Positions 1 through 9,132 of a DNA stretch of 64,000 nucleotides are shown here, piece by piece (position 1 is the stretch's first letter; the number at the start of each line of letters is the position of its first letter). The notes under the pieces are model-generated. The model was not told the DNA's origin, made no database searches, and saw only the letters and a program-made list of their open reading frames with translations. Source of the DNA: Prevotella melaninogenica. GTDB lineage: Bacteria > Bacteroidota > Bacteroidia > Bacteroidales > Bacteroidaceae. The stretch lies in contig NZ_CP072348.1 of the NCBI RefSeq assembly GCF_018127925.1, positions 689,501 to 753,500 of the forward strand, given 5' to 3'. Made by a program: the position numbers and the translations under genes.

Positions 1-440
1 TCATCGATACCACGCATCACATGATAACTATCCTTGAATGGACCACCAGAGATAGCACAACCACCAACAGCAATTACATACTTAGGCTCAGCCATCTGGT
101 CATACAAACGCTTTAAAGCTGGAGCCATCTTGTTGGTGATAGTACCAGCACACATAATCAAGTCAGCCTGACGTGGAGAATTACGTGTCACCTCAAAACC
201 GAAACGTGAGAAGTCATAACGCGCACATCCAACAGACATAAACTCAATACCACAACATGATGTTGCAAAGGTAAGTGACCAAAGAGAGTTACTACGACCC
301 CAATTGATAAGTTGATCCAAGTTACCGAGAACGAGGTTAGTTCCACCATCGTTCAATTCGCTTGCCATTTTGCTAAGCGTGTCATTGTCTTTCCATTCAT
401 CGTATGGAAGAGACTTGATTTTTGGCTTTCTTATTTCCAT
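1..440 (-). CDS. nuoB: NADH-quinone oxidoreductase subunit B (partial, C-terminus off the window edge)
   Basis: Hydrophilic subunit of respiratory complex I that carries the terminal N2 [4Fe-4S] cluster next to the quinone site. About 146 codons are present, read leftwards from an ATG at 440. The adjacent cysteines at residues 62-63 and Cys128 (context [10 protein letters not shown]) match three of the four N2 ligands known for NuoB; the fourth would lie beyond the edge. The start overlaps the end of nuoA by 10 bp (431-440), typical of translational coupling in nuo operons. Membership of the family is clear; only the C-terminal end is unseen. Confidence 0.95.
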   Translation of the reverse strand, partial: MEIRKPKIKSLPYDEWKDNDTLSKMASELNDGGTNLVLGNLDQLINWGRSNSLWSLTFATSCCGIEFMSVGCARYDFSRFGFEVTRNSPRQADLIMCAGTITNKMAPALKRLYDQMAEPKYVIAVGGCAISGGPFKDSYHVMRGID

Positions 441-781
441 TCAAGTGCTCCTTTCCGCCAAGCATACGCAAGACCAAATACTAATACCAACATAAAGAAA
501 CCAATCGTAGCAAGTGCGAGAGGTCCAAATGTTTTTACAACAACAGCCCAAGGATAAAGGAATACGGTTTCCACGTCAAACATCAAGAAAAGAATGGCAA
601 AGAGGTAGTAACCGATATGCACTGGCAACCAAGAGGTTCCGTAAGTCGGAATACCACACTCATAAGGCTCACCCTTCGCCGGATTATATGAACGCGGACC
701 AATCCATTTAGCAATAGCATAAGCTGCTACCACCAAGAATGCGGCCGTTATCAAAACGGTAACAAAAAGTGTGAAATACAT
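431..781 (-). CDS. nuoA: NADH-quinone oxidoreductase subunit A
   Basis: Small membrane subunit of complex I, 116 aa, the usual family length. Three hydrophobic helices are visible (about residues 2-25, 55-80 and 87-107), and the segment between the first two holds the conserved YECGIP region containing the loop cysteine known in NuoA/ND3. It is first in the operon: a Bacteroidota-type promoter sits 67-100 bp upstream and nuoB overlaps its stop. The start at 781 begins just before the first membrane helix. Confidence 0.95.
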   Translation of the reverse strand: MYFTLFVTVLITAAFLVVAAYAIAKWIGPRSYNPAKGEPYECGIPTYGTSWLPVHIGYYLFAILFLMFDVETVFLYPWAVVVKTFGPLALATIGFFMLVLVFGLAYAWRKGALEWK

Positions 782-847
782 AAACTTTATATAGCTATAA
801 TTTAATTGTTCAATCTTGCTCTAAGAAAACATGTTTCAAAACGTGTG

Positions 848-881
848 CAAAGATACAAAAATATTTGAGAACGTGTGCAAA
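848..881 (-). promoter_or_regulatory. Putative nuo operon promoter with 12-bp direct repeats
   Basis: On the minus strand TATCTTTG (848-855) fits the Bacteroidota -7 box TAnnTTTG, with TTTG at 878-881 as -33 box (22-bp gap). The 12-mer AACGTGTGCAAA (plus strand) occurs at 840-851 and again at 870-881, exactly 30 bp apart and covering both promoter boxes, so it may be a paired operator or a chance duplication. Confidence 0.55.
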
Positions 882-1062
882 TTAAGCAGAAAAACATACC
901 ACTTTTTGCAAACTCCACTTTACAAACGATGTATTGGCAGATTTACAAGACGATAATATGAAGTCTATCAAATACGACATGTTTACTTCCTACGACAATT
1001 AGGTTACTAATGAAGTTGTCCATGAAAATATCTTATCGACAGCTTACATGAAAGAAAACAAA

Positions 1063-1953
1063 TTAAGAATAGTATTCTATCAATCCATCTATTGGTGAGG
1101 CTATCACCTTGCCAACTTGGAAATTAAACGTACTGGCACTCGCTCTTAACTGTTCTTCAAAAGCTGCTGCAATCCCCCCAACAGCAGAAATTGTACGGAC
1201 TGAGGTTGCTGTATACTTCAAGATATTTTTCTTAAAAAAGTTATCGAAGTTATATCTTACTAAAGATTCTAATTCAACGTATTGCAAGTTCTCTTTAATA
1301 AACTTTGAAATACCTCCTAAATAACGATTTGCAAGCGGTTGACGATAAACTTTATCAATGATTTCTGGATAGGTTAAACCACTCCACGCTAAATATAAAT
1401 CACGTATTTCTGTAGATAAATCACCCTTAAAAATACCATTGAGTAGCAACTTGCCAAGTACTGCTCCACTACCTTCATCTCCTAAGATATAACCCAAAGG
1501 GGGAATATTTGCCACAATATTATCACCATCATACTGACAGCTATTGGCACCCGTACCCAAAATACAAGCAATACCTGCCTCGTGTCCACAGACAGCATGA
1601 GCAGCCCCTAACAAGTCACTCTCCACCTTTATCGACGCTGAAGGAAATGAAACCGTAAGTGCTTCACTCACAACTGAAGAAAGATTCTTTGTACAGCCTG
1701 CTCCATAAAAAGCTATCTGTGAGACATATTCTGCTATATCTTTCTTTGGTAAAAAGCTATCATTTTGCTCTGCAGCCTTGTATAGTGCAGGCTTTAGCTC
1801 CTGCTCTAAGACTTTCAAAATAACATCCTTCGACTGATGAAAAGGATTTACTCCTTGTGTACGAACTTTCAGAACATACTTGCTTGTATCTGTGGGCAAG
1901 CCAATCAATGCCCAGTCAGTCTTAGATCCTCCGCTATCAGCAATTAATATCAT
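1063..1953 (-). CDS. BadF/BadG/BcrA/BcrD-type ATPase, N-acetylglucosamine kinase-like
   Basis: Actin-fold sugar kinase-like ATPase, 296 aa from the ATG at 1953. The N-terminus shows the phosphate-1 loop DSGGSKTDWAL (residues 5-15), and a glycine-rich phosphate-2 type motif ILGTGANSC lies mid-protein. In characterised relatives this fold phosphorylates N-acetylglucosamine; that substrate is an inference here. The reading frame stays open to 2076, but the added 41 residues are hydrophobic and basic, do not resemble the family, and would cross the divergent promoter region, so I use the internal ATG directly before the phosphate loop. It is divergent from the MscS gene with 185 bp between the starts. 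Confidence 0.8.
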   Translation of the reverse strand: MILIADSGGSKTDWALIGLPTDTSKYVLKVRTQGVNPFHQSKDVILKVLEQELKPALYKAAEQNDSFLPKKDIAEYVSQIAFYGAGCTKNLSSVVSEALTVSFPSASIKVESDLLGAAHAVCGHEAGIACILGTGANSCQYDGDNIVANIPPLGYILGDEGSGAVLGKLLLNGIFKGDLSTEIRDLYLAWSGLTYPEIIDKVYRQPLANRYLGGISKFIKENLQYVELESLVRYNFDNFFKKNILKYTATSVRTISAVGGIAAAFEEQLRASASTFNFQVGKVIASPIDGLIEYYS

Positions 1954-2084
1954 AGTATATTTTTTTCGTGCAAACTTACTATTTTTTATCCATTTATATG
2001 AATTATAACCCAAGAAAAGCACATACAAAGACATCTTTAGTATCATTTTACATTCCGATATAAGTCTAAATGACAAACTTTCCG

Positions 2085-2092
2085 TACCTTTG
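2085..2092 (+). promoter_or_regulatory. Putative promoter (-7 box) for the MscS gene
   Basis: TACCTTTG matches TAnnTTTG and lies 46 bp before the ATG at 2139. No good TTTG -33 box is seen at the right distance. Confidence 0.45.
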
Positions 2093-2138
2093 TAGACATT
2101 AAAACAATCATAAAAACTATTCTTTACAACAAATAGAT

Positions 2139-4502
2139 ATGCGCAAAAAGCTATTCTTTATCACCATATTGCTGTTCATCCTGACCCTTCCAGCAAATGC
2201 TGTACTGCAGGAGGACTCACTGAAAAACTCACTCCAAGTACTACGCCATGAATTGATTGCACAGCATCTTGAACAAACAAAACAGCTGAATAATTCAAGA
2301 TTCATAACTGAACAAGTGACAAATCAGTTAAAAGAAATTGGTGATAAGTCTGCTCAAGTATCATTGATGCTTTATTCACAGAAGACGGATAACATCTTTG
2401 ACCTTACCTATGCTTGCCAACAAGCAACTGAATTATGGAAAGACTTCCAAACAAAAACACGTCCTTTTCATGACCTTATCACGGAAAGTAACGAAGAAAT
2501 AGCGCGCTACGACTCCCTTGTCAATGTGCTTAGCACGATGTACACATTCGGTCTTACTCAGAAAATGAAGACTGACCGAAACGTATGTCTTACTCTTGCT
2601 GTAAGTATTCGAAGAATGTTAAAGGAGCGCAATGATTCTTATCAAGAATATATACAATACTACAATTACAGCCAGCATCAGTTGCAGGCACTTGATGCCT
2701 ATGCCCAAAAACGCTATGCCGAGATTCAGTCTGGCATCTTTACAAACACAGGAGATAGCTACTTCAAGGTTCTTAAATCGGTTCGTTTTCGTCTTAGTCA
2801 GATGAACACGACACTCTCTGAGAAATATACACCAAACACCGTAGTAGTATCTCAATGGGATGTAAAATGGATTATCACTCTCTTCAGTATGATTCTGATT
2901 TATGGTTTGATAGCCATTATCATTAATTATCTGAGTATTCGATTCCTTGTGACACGAGTCATGAAGACAAATCGTTTCGAGCAGAAGAATCAAAGTTTCC
3001 TTGCCAAGCGTACTTGTATTATTATGCTTGCTTCAGTCATTACATTCAGTATTGTACTTATCATTATCCGATTGTTCTCGCCTTCTAACTTCGTACACAT
3101 GGCTTGCAGCCTACTTTTGGAGTACACATGGATGCTATCCGTCATTTTTGCATCGTTGCTTCTGCGTGTAGAAGGTTCACAGACACATAATGCTTATCGT
3201 ATTTACTATCCACTGATTATGATTGGCTTCTTTGTCATCGCGTTTCGTATCGTGATGCTACCAAGCTCAGTCGTAACGCTTCTCTTCACACCTTTATTAT
3301 TCATAGACACATTGTGGCAGGCAAGAATGATACACAAATATCATAAGCTTGTACCTCATTACGACTTATACTTTGCGTATATTTCGCAATTTGTATTCAT
3401 CTTCTCACTTATAAGTGCATCGATTGGATACACAATGTTTGCCGTTCAGGTAATCATCTGGTGGTCAATGCAGTTGGCTTGTATTCTTACAATTGCTTTC
3501 TTCAAAGACTACCTCAACCAGTACAGGGAGAAACATCCAATAAAGAAACTATCACCAGCAAAGGTATGGCTTCTTCGTTTTGTTGACATTGTGCTCATTC
3601 CAACAACTTTAGTAATATCATTTATCCTTGCTATTTATTGGGCAACCGATGTCTTTAATCTTAGTGGATTGACATGGAACTTATTCCGCGCCAACTTTAT
3701 TGACTCTGATAAGATACAGATTAGTGTTTACTCAATAGCTGTGGTAACTATCCTATGGTTCATCTTTAACTATCTGAATCTAACGATTCGAGATGCTATC
3801 AAGTTATATCTCAAACGCAATGACCCATCTACAGCCGAAGCACGTGCTACGATGTATATCAACGTATTACAAGTAATCGTGTGGGGAGCTTGGCTATTGA
3901 TTACACTTGGTTTCTTTAAAGTCAGCAGCACATGGTTAGTTGTTGTAACAGGTGGCTTGTCAACGGGTATCGGTTTCGCCATGAAGGATATTCTTGAGAA
4001 CATTTATTATGGTATTTCTTTGATGGCTGGACGTATTAAGATTGGCGATTATATCATCTGTGATGGCATACGTGGTAAGGTAAGTTCCATAAACTATACC
4101 TCGACAGTGATTGATGCACTCGATGGTTCAACAATTGCCTTTCAGAACTCACAACTCTTCACTAAGAACTATAAAAACATGACTAAGAACGATGGTTATG
4201 AAGTGGGAATTATTGAAGTAGGCGTTGCATACGGTACGAATGTAAAAGAAGTAAGAGAGCTTCTTATAGATGCTATCGCTAAACTTGGTATCACTAATGA
4301 AAATAAGGATATTATTGTCAGACTTAAAAGCTTCGACGATAGCTGTATTACACTGAAAATTCTTGTTTGGCTAAATGTGTTAACACAGGGAAATGATATA
4401 TCAGTTGTTATGGAATGTATCTATGATACGCTGAACAATAACGGCATTGAAATCCCATTCCCACAGCGTGAGATTACAATTAAGCATCAACAAGAAAACT
4501 AA
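2139..4502 (+). CDS. Large MscS-family mechanosensitive ion channel
   Basis: Inner-membrane channel expected to release solutes on osmotic downshock. At 787 aa it is much longer than minimal MscS (about 286 aa). A signal peptide (residues 1-21, ending ANA) precedes a hydrophilic, helical, probably periplasmic domain (about 25-240), then a long run of transmembrane helices. The MscS core is at about 590-690: a Gly/Ala-rich pore helix (VVTGGLSTGIGFAMKD) followed by the beta domain with GDYI and GKV. This resembles the MscK/YbiO class. A strong terminator follows the stop, so it appears to be a single-gene unit. Confidence 0.88.
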   Translation: MRKKLFFITILLFILTLPANAVLQEDSLKNSLQVLRHELIAQHLEQTKQLNNSRFITEQVTNQLKEIGDKSAQVSLMLYSQKTDNIFDLTYACQQATELWKDFQTKTRPFHDLITESNEEIARYDSLVNVLSTMYTFGLTQKMKTDRNVCLTLAVSIRRMLKERNDSYQEYIQYYNYSQHQLQALDAYAQKRYAEIQSGIFTNTGDSYFKVLKSVRFRLSQMNTTLSEKYTPNTVVVSQWDVKWIITLFSMILIYGLIAIIINYLSIRFLVTRVMKTNRFEQKNQSFLAKRTCIIMLASVITFSIVLIIIRLFSPSNFVHMACSLLLEYTWMLSVIFASLLLRVEGSQTHNAYRIYYPLIMIGFFVIAFRIVMLPSSVVTLLFTPLLFIDTLWQARMIHKYHKLVPHYDLYFAYISQFVFIFSLISASIGYTMFAVQVIIWWSMQLACILTIAFFKDYLNQYREKHPIKKLSPAKVWLLRFVDIVLIPTTLVISFILAIYWATDVFNLSGLTWNLFRANFIDSDKIQISVYSIAVVTILWFIFNYLNLTIRDAIKLYLKRNDPSTAEARATMYINVLQVIVWGAWLLITLGFFKVSSTWLVVVTGGLSTGIGFAMKDILENIYYGISLMAGRIKIGDYIICDGIRGKVSSINYTSTVIDALDGSTIAFQNSQLFTKNYKNMTKNDGYEVGIIEVGVAYGTNVKEVRELLIDAIAKLGITNENKDIIVRLKSFDDSCITLKILVWLNVLTQGNDISVVMECIYDTLNNNGIEIPFPQREITIKHQQEN

Positions 4503-4573
4503 CACATTAGCCTATTTACTTAGATATAAGGACTATAGGTAGGTAAAACACACTCCATTTTGTTAGTCAGAAC

Positions 4574-4617
4574 AGGCTTACTTCGTCATATATATGATGA
4601 CGATTATAAGCCTTTTT
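4574..4617 (+). terminator. Rho-independent terminator after the MscS gene
   Basis: Arms AGGCTTA and TAAGCCT enclose an inner CGTCAT/ATGACG stem and are followed by TTTTT, about 70 bp after the MscS stop codon. Confidence 0.75.
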
Positions 4618-4646
4618 ACCCTCTCCTACGATTGTGTTGAGGCTTA

Positions 4647-4681
4647 GCACGTGTGGTGCGAAGGCTTAACACCAATGGTGC
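4647..4681. repeat. 22-bp-period palindrome array A (2 units)
   Basis: Two 13-bp units of form RCAC-N5-GTGY start at 4647 and 4669 (GCACGTGTGGTGC and ACACCAATGGTGC), exactly 22 bp apart; a half-unit GTGT falls at the same phase at 4634-4637. The site lies between convergent genes. Four more arrays of the same design occur in this window. The rest of 4503-5142 holds the MscS terminator, hairpin repeat copy 1 and the terminator of the next gene. Confidence 0.75.
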
Positions 4682-4919
4682 GAAGGGCAAACTCCAAGCT
4701 ATATATTATTGGAGAGAATACAACTCAACGTTTGGAACGATGAGTACCAGTATGTAATAAGAAATTTATTACTTGTTTTTTCTACATATATCAACAGCTA
4801 TTATGCTAAAAAAGTTATTACAGAATAACAACATAAACTTAATTAAAACAACTCAAGAATACGCTTTTCAAAGATACTTATAACTATCATAAAATCAATT
4901 GATTACATATTACAGAAGT

Positions 4920-4977
4920 AAAAGATGCTTGTTTAGCATTTAAAAAGCGTTAATAAGAGATCAAAAGGGCATCTTTT
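4920..4977. repeat. Dispersed hairpin repeat, copy 1
   Basis: Arms AAAAGATGC (4920-4928) and GCATCTTTT (4969-4977) flank an AT-rich interior with TTTAG and AAAAGG elements. Copies 2 (14483-14541) and 3 (60361-60397) share arms and interior wording. The arm pair here is A-T where copy 2 has G-C. Confidence 0.65.
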
Positions 4978-5080
4978 AAAAGCCAAGTAAGGCTTAATAA
5001 AGACACCGTTAAGCATTGATTAGACCTGACAAAGAAAAGAAATATTGACAAATATAAGACCAATGGTTAGTATTATAACA

Positions 5081-5111
5081 TAAAAAAGAGGGATGCAATA
5101 TGCACCCCTCT
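5081..5111 (-). terminator. Terminator of the outer-membrane barrel gene
   Basis: Arms AGAGGGATGCA and TGCACCCCTCT (one mismatch) with loop ATA; read on the minus strand the stem is followed by six T residues, about 30 bp after the stop of the neighbouring gene. Confidence 0.8.
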
Positions 5112-5142
5112 ATATAATTTAAACTTTGTTCAATTCAACTTA

Positions 5143-5676
5143 TTAGAAGTTATAGTAAACACCGAAAGTAATGTTGTTGCCATCGAGGCTTGCACCCCAA
5201 GTGTGAGCATCTACGCTTGAACCCTTCAGCTTAACAGACTTCCAACCAGCAAAACCGACGTGAGCTATGAAACTTACCTTTGGGCTAACGTTTACAGATA
5301 CACCTGGCTTCAAACCTACAGACCATGCGTTTATACCGCCTCTATAGTGCTGATAACCAAAACCACCATCAATGAAACCATTTACATATTTGCTGCGTGC
5401 GAAAGTGTAACGAACGTATGGCTCCAACTTAAAGTAGTTGTTAACTAAGTTCTCATTCGCAATGTTAACATTACTTTTACCCCAACCAACAACTGTACCG
5501 ATTGCCCAATTCTCGTCGAGATTAATACCAACCTCAGGGAGAACCTGATAAGTTGTTACATTCTCAGAATTACCATCTTTTGATGAAGCAATACCTACGC
5601 TACCACCAACATAACCCTGTGCGCTTGCTGCAAGTGATACACATGCTACAGCAAATGATAATAAAATCTTTTTCAT
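5143..5676 (-). CDS. Small outer-membrane beta-barrel protein
   Basis: 177 aa with a clear signal peptide (residues 1-19, cleavage after ASA) and alternating hydrophobic/aromatic strands ending in a C-terminal phenylalanine (FGVYYNF), the classic signature of an outer-membrane barrel recognised by the Bam machinery. The length suggests eight strands, as in OmpA/OmpX-like or PorT-like outer membrane proteins. The cargo or function cannot be deduced. The gene stands alone with its own terminator and is convergent with the MscS gene. Confidence 0.75.
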   Translation of the reverse strand: MKKILLSFAVACVSLAASAQGYVGGSVGIASSKDGNSENVTTYQVLPEVGINLDENWAIGTVVGWGKSNVNIANENLVNNYFKLEPYVRYTFARSKYVNGFIDGGFGYQHYRGGINAWSVGLKPGVSVNVSPKVSFIAHVGFAGWKSVKLKGSSVDAHTWGASLDGNNITFGVYYNF

Positions 5677-5847
5677 AATAGAAAACTTTTAAATTAATAC
5701 TGAATTAAATCTATTTACCTTATGCTACATACCACTCATAAAGAGGTAATAAGCGTTGTTTTCTGGGTGCAAAGTAAAAGGTTTTCTATTAAACAACCAA
5801 ATTTTATGCATAAGTTTTACTTTAAACATCTAAATGAACGTTAATCA

Positions 5848-5879
5848 TTTGTCTGTTCACCTTATTATATATAACTTTG
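5848..5879 (+). promoter_or_regulatory. Promoter of kdsA-kdsD
   Basis: TTTG (5848-5851), a 20-bp gap and TAACTTTG (5872-5879) fit the Bacteroidota consensus; the predicted start of transcription is about 55 nt before the kdsA ATG. Confidence 0.7.
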
Positions 5880-5944
5880 CAGTAACTCTTGGGAGAATAT
5901 ATCAATATTTTTGTAATAACAGGAGCATTATATACTATTGAATT

Positions 5945-6703
5945 ATGATGAATAAACCTACTTTCATTGCAGGTCCCTGCGTTATTGAAAGCCAAGAATT
6001 ACTCAACACGGTTGCTGAAGAGTTGGTTAGGCTTAATAAGAAATACGATATAGATATCATTTTTAAAGCAAGCTTTGATAAGGCTAATCGTACAAGCATA
6101 CACTCTTTCCGTGGTCCAGGACTTGACAAAGGACTTATGATGCTTCAAACAATCAAGGAGAAGTACGGATTACGATTGCTGACCGATATTCATGAAAGCT
6201 ATCAAGCTGAGGCTGTTGGAGAAGTTATTGACGTTATTCAGATTCCTGCTTTCCTTTGTCGTCAGACTGACTTATTAGTGGCTGCAGCAAAGACTGGTAA
6301 GATTGTAAACATCAAGAAAGCACAGTTTCTTAGTGGTAGAGATATGCGTTATCCTGTACAAAAGTGTCAGGAAAGTGGGGCTAAGGATGTGTGGTTGACA
6401 GAGCGTGGAAATAGTTTTGGGTATAACAACCTCGTTGTTGACTTCCGTAATATCCCTGATATGAAAGAAATCGTTCCGAATGTCATCATGGATTGTACGC
6501 ATAGTGTACAGCGTCCAAGTGCAGGAGATGGTAAGACGGTTGGCGATCGTAAGTTTGTTCCTTCAATGGCATTAGCGGCTAAAGCCTTTGGTGCTACAGG
6601 CTACTTCTTTGAAGTTCACCCTACTCCAGACGCAGGACTATCAGATGCAGCTAATATGTTGGAACTTGAAAAGTTAGATGAATTAATAGGAAAACTGGTA
6701 TGA
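5945..6703 (+). CDS. kdsA: 3-deoxy-8-phosphooctulonate synthase (Kdo8P synthase)
   Basis: Condenses phosphoenolpyruvate with D-arabinose 5-phosphate to make Kdo 8-phosphate for the LPS inner core. The N-terminal AGPCVIES, the KASFDKANR segment and the RGNSFGYNNLVVDFRN block are diagnostic for KdsA rather than for DAHP synthase. At 252 aa it is somewhat shorter than the E. coli enzyme (284 aa), as often in Bacteroidota. The start could be either of two tandem ATGs (5945 or 5948). Its stop overlaps the start of kdsD by 4 bp (ATGA), so the two consecutive Kdo-pathway enzymes are coupled. Confidence 0.95.
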   Translation: MMNKPTFIAGPCVIESQELLNTVAEELVRLNKKYDIDIIFKASFDKANRTSIHSFRGPGLDKGLMMLQTIKEKYGLRLLTDIHESYQAEAVGEVIDVIQIPAFLCRQTDLLVAAAKTGKIVNIKKAQFLSGRDMRYPVQKCQESGAKDVWLTERGNSFGYNNLVVDFRNIPDMKEIVPNVIMDCTHSVQRPSAGDGKTVGDRKFVPSMALAAKAFGATGYFFEVHPTPDAGLSDAANMLELEKLDELIGKLV

Positions 6704-7671
6704 ACGAAGCAGAACAAAGATTGACACAAGTCAGAGCGTATGCTACGCAATGTATCAGAGAAGAGGCTGAAGCTACACTTAATTTGATAAATCAGTTAGA
6801 TGAGAACTTTGATAAGGCTGTTAGCTTGATGTTCCATTGTACAGGTAAGGTTATCGTTACGGGTGTTGGCAAAAGTGGAAACATTGGTGCTAAGATTGCT
6901 GCAACCCTTTCTTCTACTGGTACACCTGCATTCTTTGTTAATCCTTTAGACGTCTATCATGGCGATTTGGGTGTAATGACAAAGGATGATGTTGTGTTGG
7001 CATTATCAAATTCTGGACAGACAGACGAGCTACTCCGCTTCATTCCAATGGTGCTTCACATGAATATTCCTATTATCGGAATGAGTGCCAATCCAAATTC
7101 GTTATTAGCAAAGTATTCTACAGCCCATTTGAAGGTGTGGGTTGAGAAAGAAGCGTGCCCTCTTAACCTTGCTCCAACCAGTTCAACAACGGCAGCTCTT
7201 GTCATGGGTGATGCCTTAGCGATTGCGCTTATGCGTGTACGCAACTTTAAGCCACAGGACTTTGCACAGTTCCACCCTGGTGGAGAGTTGGGAAAACGCT
7301 TGTTAACTACAGCACAAGATGTAATGCGTTCAGATGAACTTCCTATCATTCCAAAGGATATGCACTTAGGAGAAGCTATCATACATGTTAGTAAGGGCAA
7401 GCTTGGCTTGGGTGTATCGCTTGACAATGGGAAGGTGATAGGCTTGATAACAGATGGAGATATCCGTAGAGCTATGGAACGATGGCAGGCTGAGTTCTTT
7501 GACCATACAGTCAGTGATATTATGACAAGGGAACCGAAAATTGTCTTACCAACTACGAAGATTACAGAGATTCAACAGATTATGCAGCAGAATAAGGTAC
7601 ATACAGTGTTAGTATGCGATGAGGAAAGACACTTCTTAGGTGTTGTTGACCATTATAGTTGTATGCTGTAA
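6700..7671 (+). CDS. kdsD: D-arabinose-5-phosphate isomerase (KpsF/GutQ family)
   Basis: Supplies arabinose 5-phosphate to KdsA by isomerising ribulose 5-phosphate. 323 aa, the family length. An N-terminal SIS sugar-isomerase domain (about 35-180) shows GVGKSGNIGAKIAATLSSTG and the SNSGQTDEL phosphosugar-binding motif; two CBS domains follow (about 205-320). It is translationally coupled to kdsA. Assignment as the Kdo-pathway isomerase rests on this context as well as on the family. Confidence 0.93.
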   Translation: MNEAEQRLTQVRAYATQCIREEAEATLNLINQLDENFDKAVSLMFHCTGKVIVTGVGKSGNIGAKIAATLSSTGTPAFFVNPLDVYHGDLGVMTKDDVVLALSNSGQTDELLRFIPMVLHMNIPIIGMSANPNSLLAKYSTAHLKVWVEKEACPLNLAPTSSTTAALVMGDALAIALMRVRNFKPQDFAQFHPGGELGKRLLTTAQDVMRSDELPIIPKDMHLGEAIIHVSKGKLGLGVSLDNGKVIGLITDGDIRRAMERWQAEFFDHTVSDIMTREPKIVLPTTKITEIQQIMQQNKVHTVLVCDEERHFLGVVDHYSCML

Positions 7672-7758
7672 AGATAGTTTTTATTATCTTATCTACGATA
7701 TTTATATTGAGCAAAATAACCTTTGTTTGCCATAGGTTATTGTTTGCTATTGACGAAA

Positions 7759-9105
7759 ATGAGAGAAAGAAAAGTGAACTTTAATACAAAAAAAGCCATT
7801 ACATGCGTAATGGTATTATGTTACATACTATTTCCAACATATCTTTTAGCACAAACAGAGACACAAAACGCTGAATCTGGAGGGCATGAGATACTTACGA
7901 ATAGAGCCGATTCTATGATTGTGAATCAGCTGCGCAAAAAGAATGTACACTTCTCTCATAATAACTCAGTAACCTTACTTACAACAGGTAAAGATAAGTT
8001 TAATGATCTATTCAAGGCCATTGACCAAGCACGCTCAAGTATTCACTTGGAATACTTCAACTTCCGCAATGATTCTATCAATGACGAACTCATACAACAT
8101 TTAGCGGCAAAAGCGAAAGAAGGAGTTGAAGTTAGAGCAGTTTTTGATGGCTTTGGTAATGCAAGTAACAACCGTCCCATGAGGAAACGCCACCTGAAAG
8201 CGATTTGTGAAAAGGGCATTGAGATATATGAGTTTAAGCCAATGGAGTTCCCTTGGCTACACGATATATTCAACCGTGACCACCGTAAGATAGTTGTTAT
8301 TGACGGAAAGGTTGCATATACGGGTGGAATGAATGTGGCTGACTATTATATTAATGGTACAGAAGTTGTCGGATCATGGCATGATATGCATTGTAGAATC
8401 GAGGGAGACGAGGTAAATACATTGCAGAATATCTTTCTTAATATGTGGTTTTTAGCATCTAAGCAGAGAATACATGGTGCTAAATATTATCGTGGAATCT
8501 CTAACGCTGATTATATAAAAGGCTTGAAACCTGATACTTGTGGATGTTCAGGAAGTAAAATGGTGGGTATTATTAACCGTGAACCACACATTTCAAAGGA
8601 TATTATCCGTTATTTCTATGTGAATGCTATCAATGATGCAAAGGACAGTATAAAACTTATCAACCCATATTTTACACTGAGCAGAGCCTTGAAAAAAGCA
8701 TTAAGAAATGCCGTAAAGCGAGGCGTAAAAGTAGAAATCCTACTGAGTGTAAAGAGTGATATCCCACTAACTCCTGATTGTGGATTCTATAATGCACATC
8801 AATTAATGAAGCAAGGTTGTACAATCTGGATGTATGAGAAAGGCTTTCATCACACGAAGATTATTACTGTAGACGGACAATTCTGTACCGTTGGTTCAGC
8901 CAATCTTAATGCAAGAAGCCTACGATGGGACCGTGAAGAAAATGCAGTAATAGTTGATGCTTGTACAACACATGAATTAGATGAACTCTTTGAAGCTCAA
9001 AAGAAAGATAGCTTTAAGCTTACAGAAGCAAAGTGGAAACAGTGGCGTACACCATGGCAACGTTTCCGCGGCTGGTTTGCTCATCTGTTATCTCCATTCC
9101 TATAA
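7759..9105 (+). CDS. Cardiolipin synthase-like phospholipase D family protein
   Basis: 448 aa with two HKD catalytic motifs, HRKIVVID at about residue 175 and HTKIITVD at about 365, each followed by the typical GG/GSANLN context. Such enzymes join two phosphatidylglycerols into cardiolipin; a phosphodiesterase role on other lipids is possible. A single N-terminal hydrophobic segment (about 12-31, ending LLAQ) looks like a signal peptide or anchor, whereas classical ClsA has two membrane helices. The frame extends upstream to a TTG at 7723, but the ATG at 7759 gives a normal signal sequence. Confidence 0.85.
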   Translation: MRERKVNFNTKKAITCVMVLCYILFPTYLLAQTETQNAESGGHEILTNRADSMIVNQLRKKNVHFSHNNSVTLLTTGKDKFNDLFKAIDQARSSIHLEYFNFRNDSINDELIQHLAAKAKEGVEVRAVFDGFGNASNNRPMRKRHLKAICEKGIEIYEFKPMEFPWLHDIFNRDHRKIVVIDGKVAYTGGMNVADYYINGTEVVGSWHDMHCRIEGDEVNTLQNIFLNMWFLASKQRIHGAKYYRGISNADYIKGLKPDTCGCSGSKMVGIINREPHISKDIIRYFYVNAINDAKDSIKLINPYFTLSRALKKALRNAVKRGVKVEILLSVKSDIPLTPDCGFYNAHQLMKQGCTIWMYEKGFHHTKIITVDGQFCTVGSANLNARSLRWDREENAVIVDACTTHELDELFEAQKKDSFKLTEAKWKQWRTPWQRFRGWFAHLLSPFL

Positions 9106-9132
9106 CGGATAGAAAACAGCAAATTAGCCGTA

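Noticed and set aside
1954-2076. 41-residue extension of the BadF-type ATPase
   Set aside because: Not family-like and overlaps the divergent promoter region; the phosphate loop begins right after the internal ATG.
7723-7758. Upstream extension of the cardiolipin synthase-like gene
   Set aside because: Starts at TTG; the ATG at 7759 gives a standard signal sequence.
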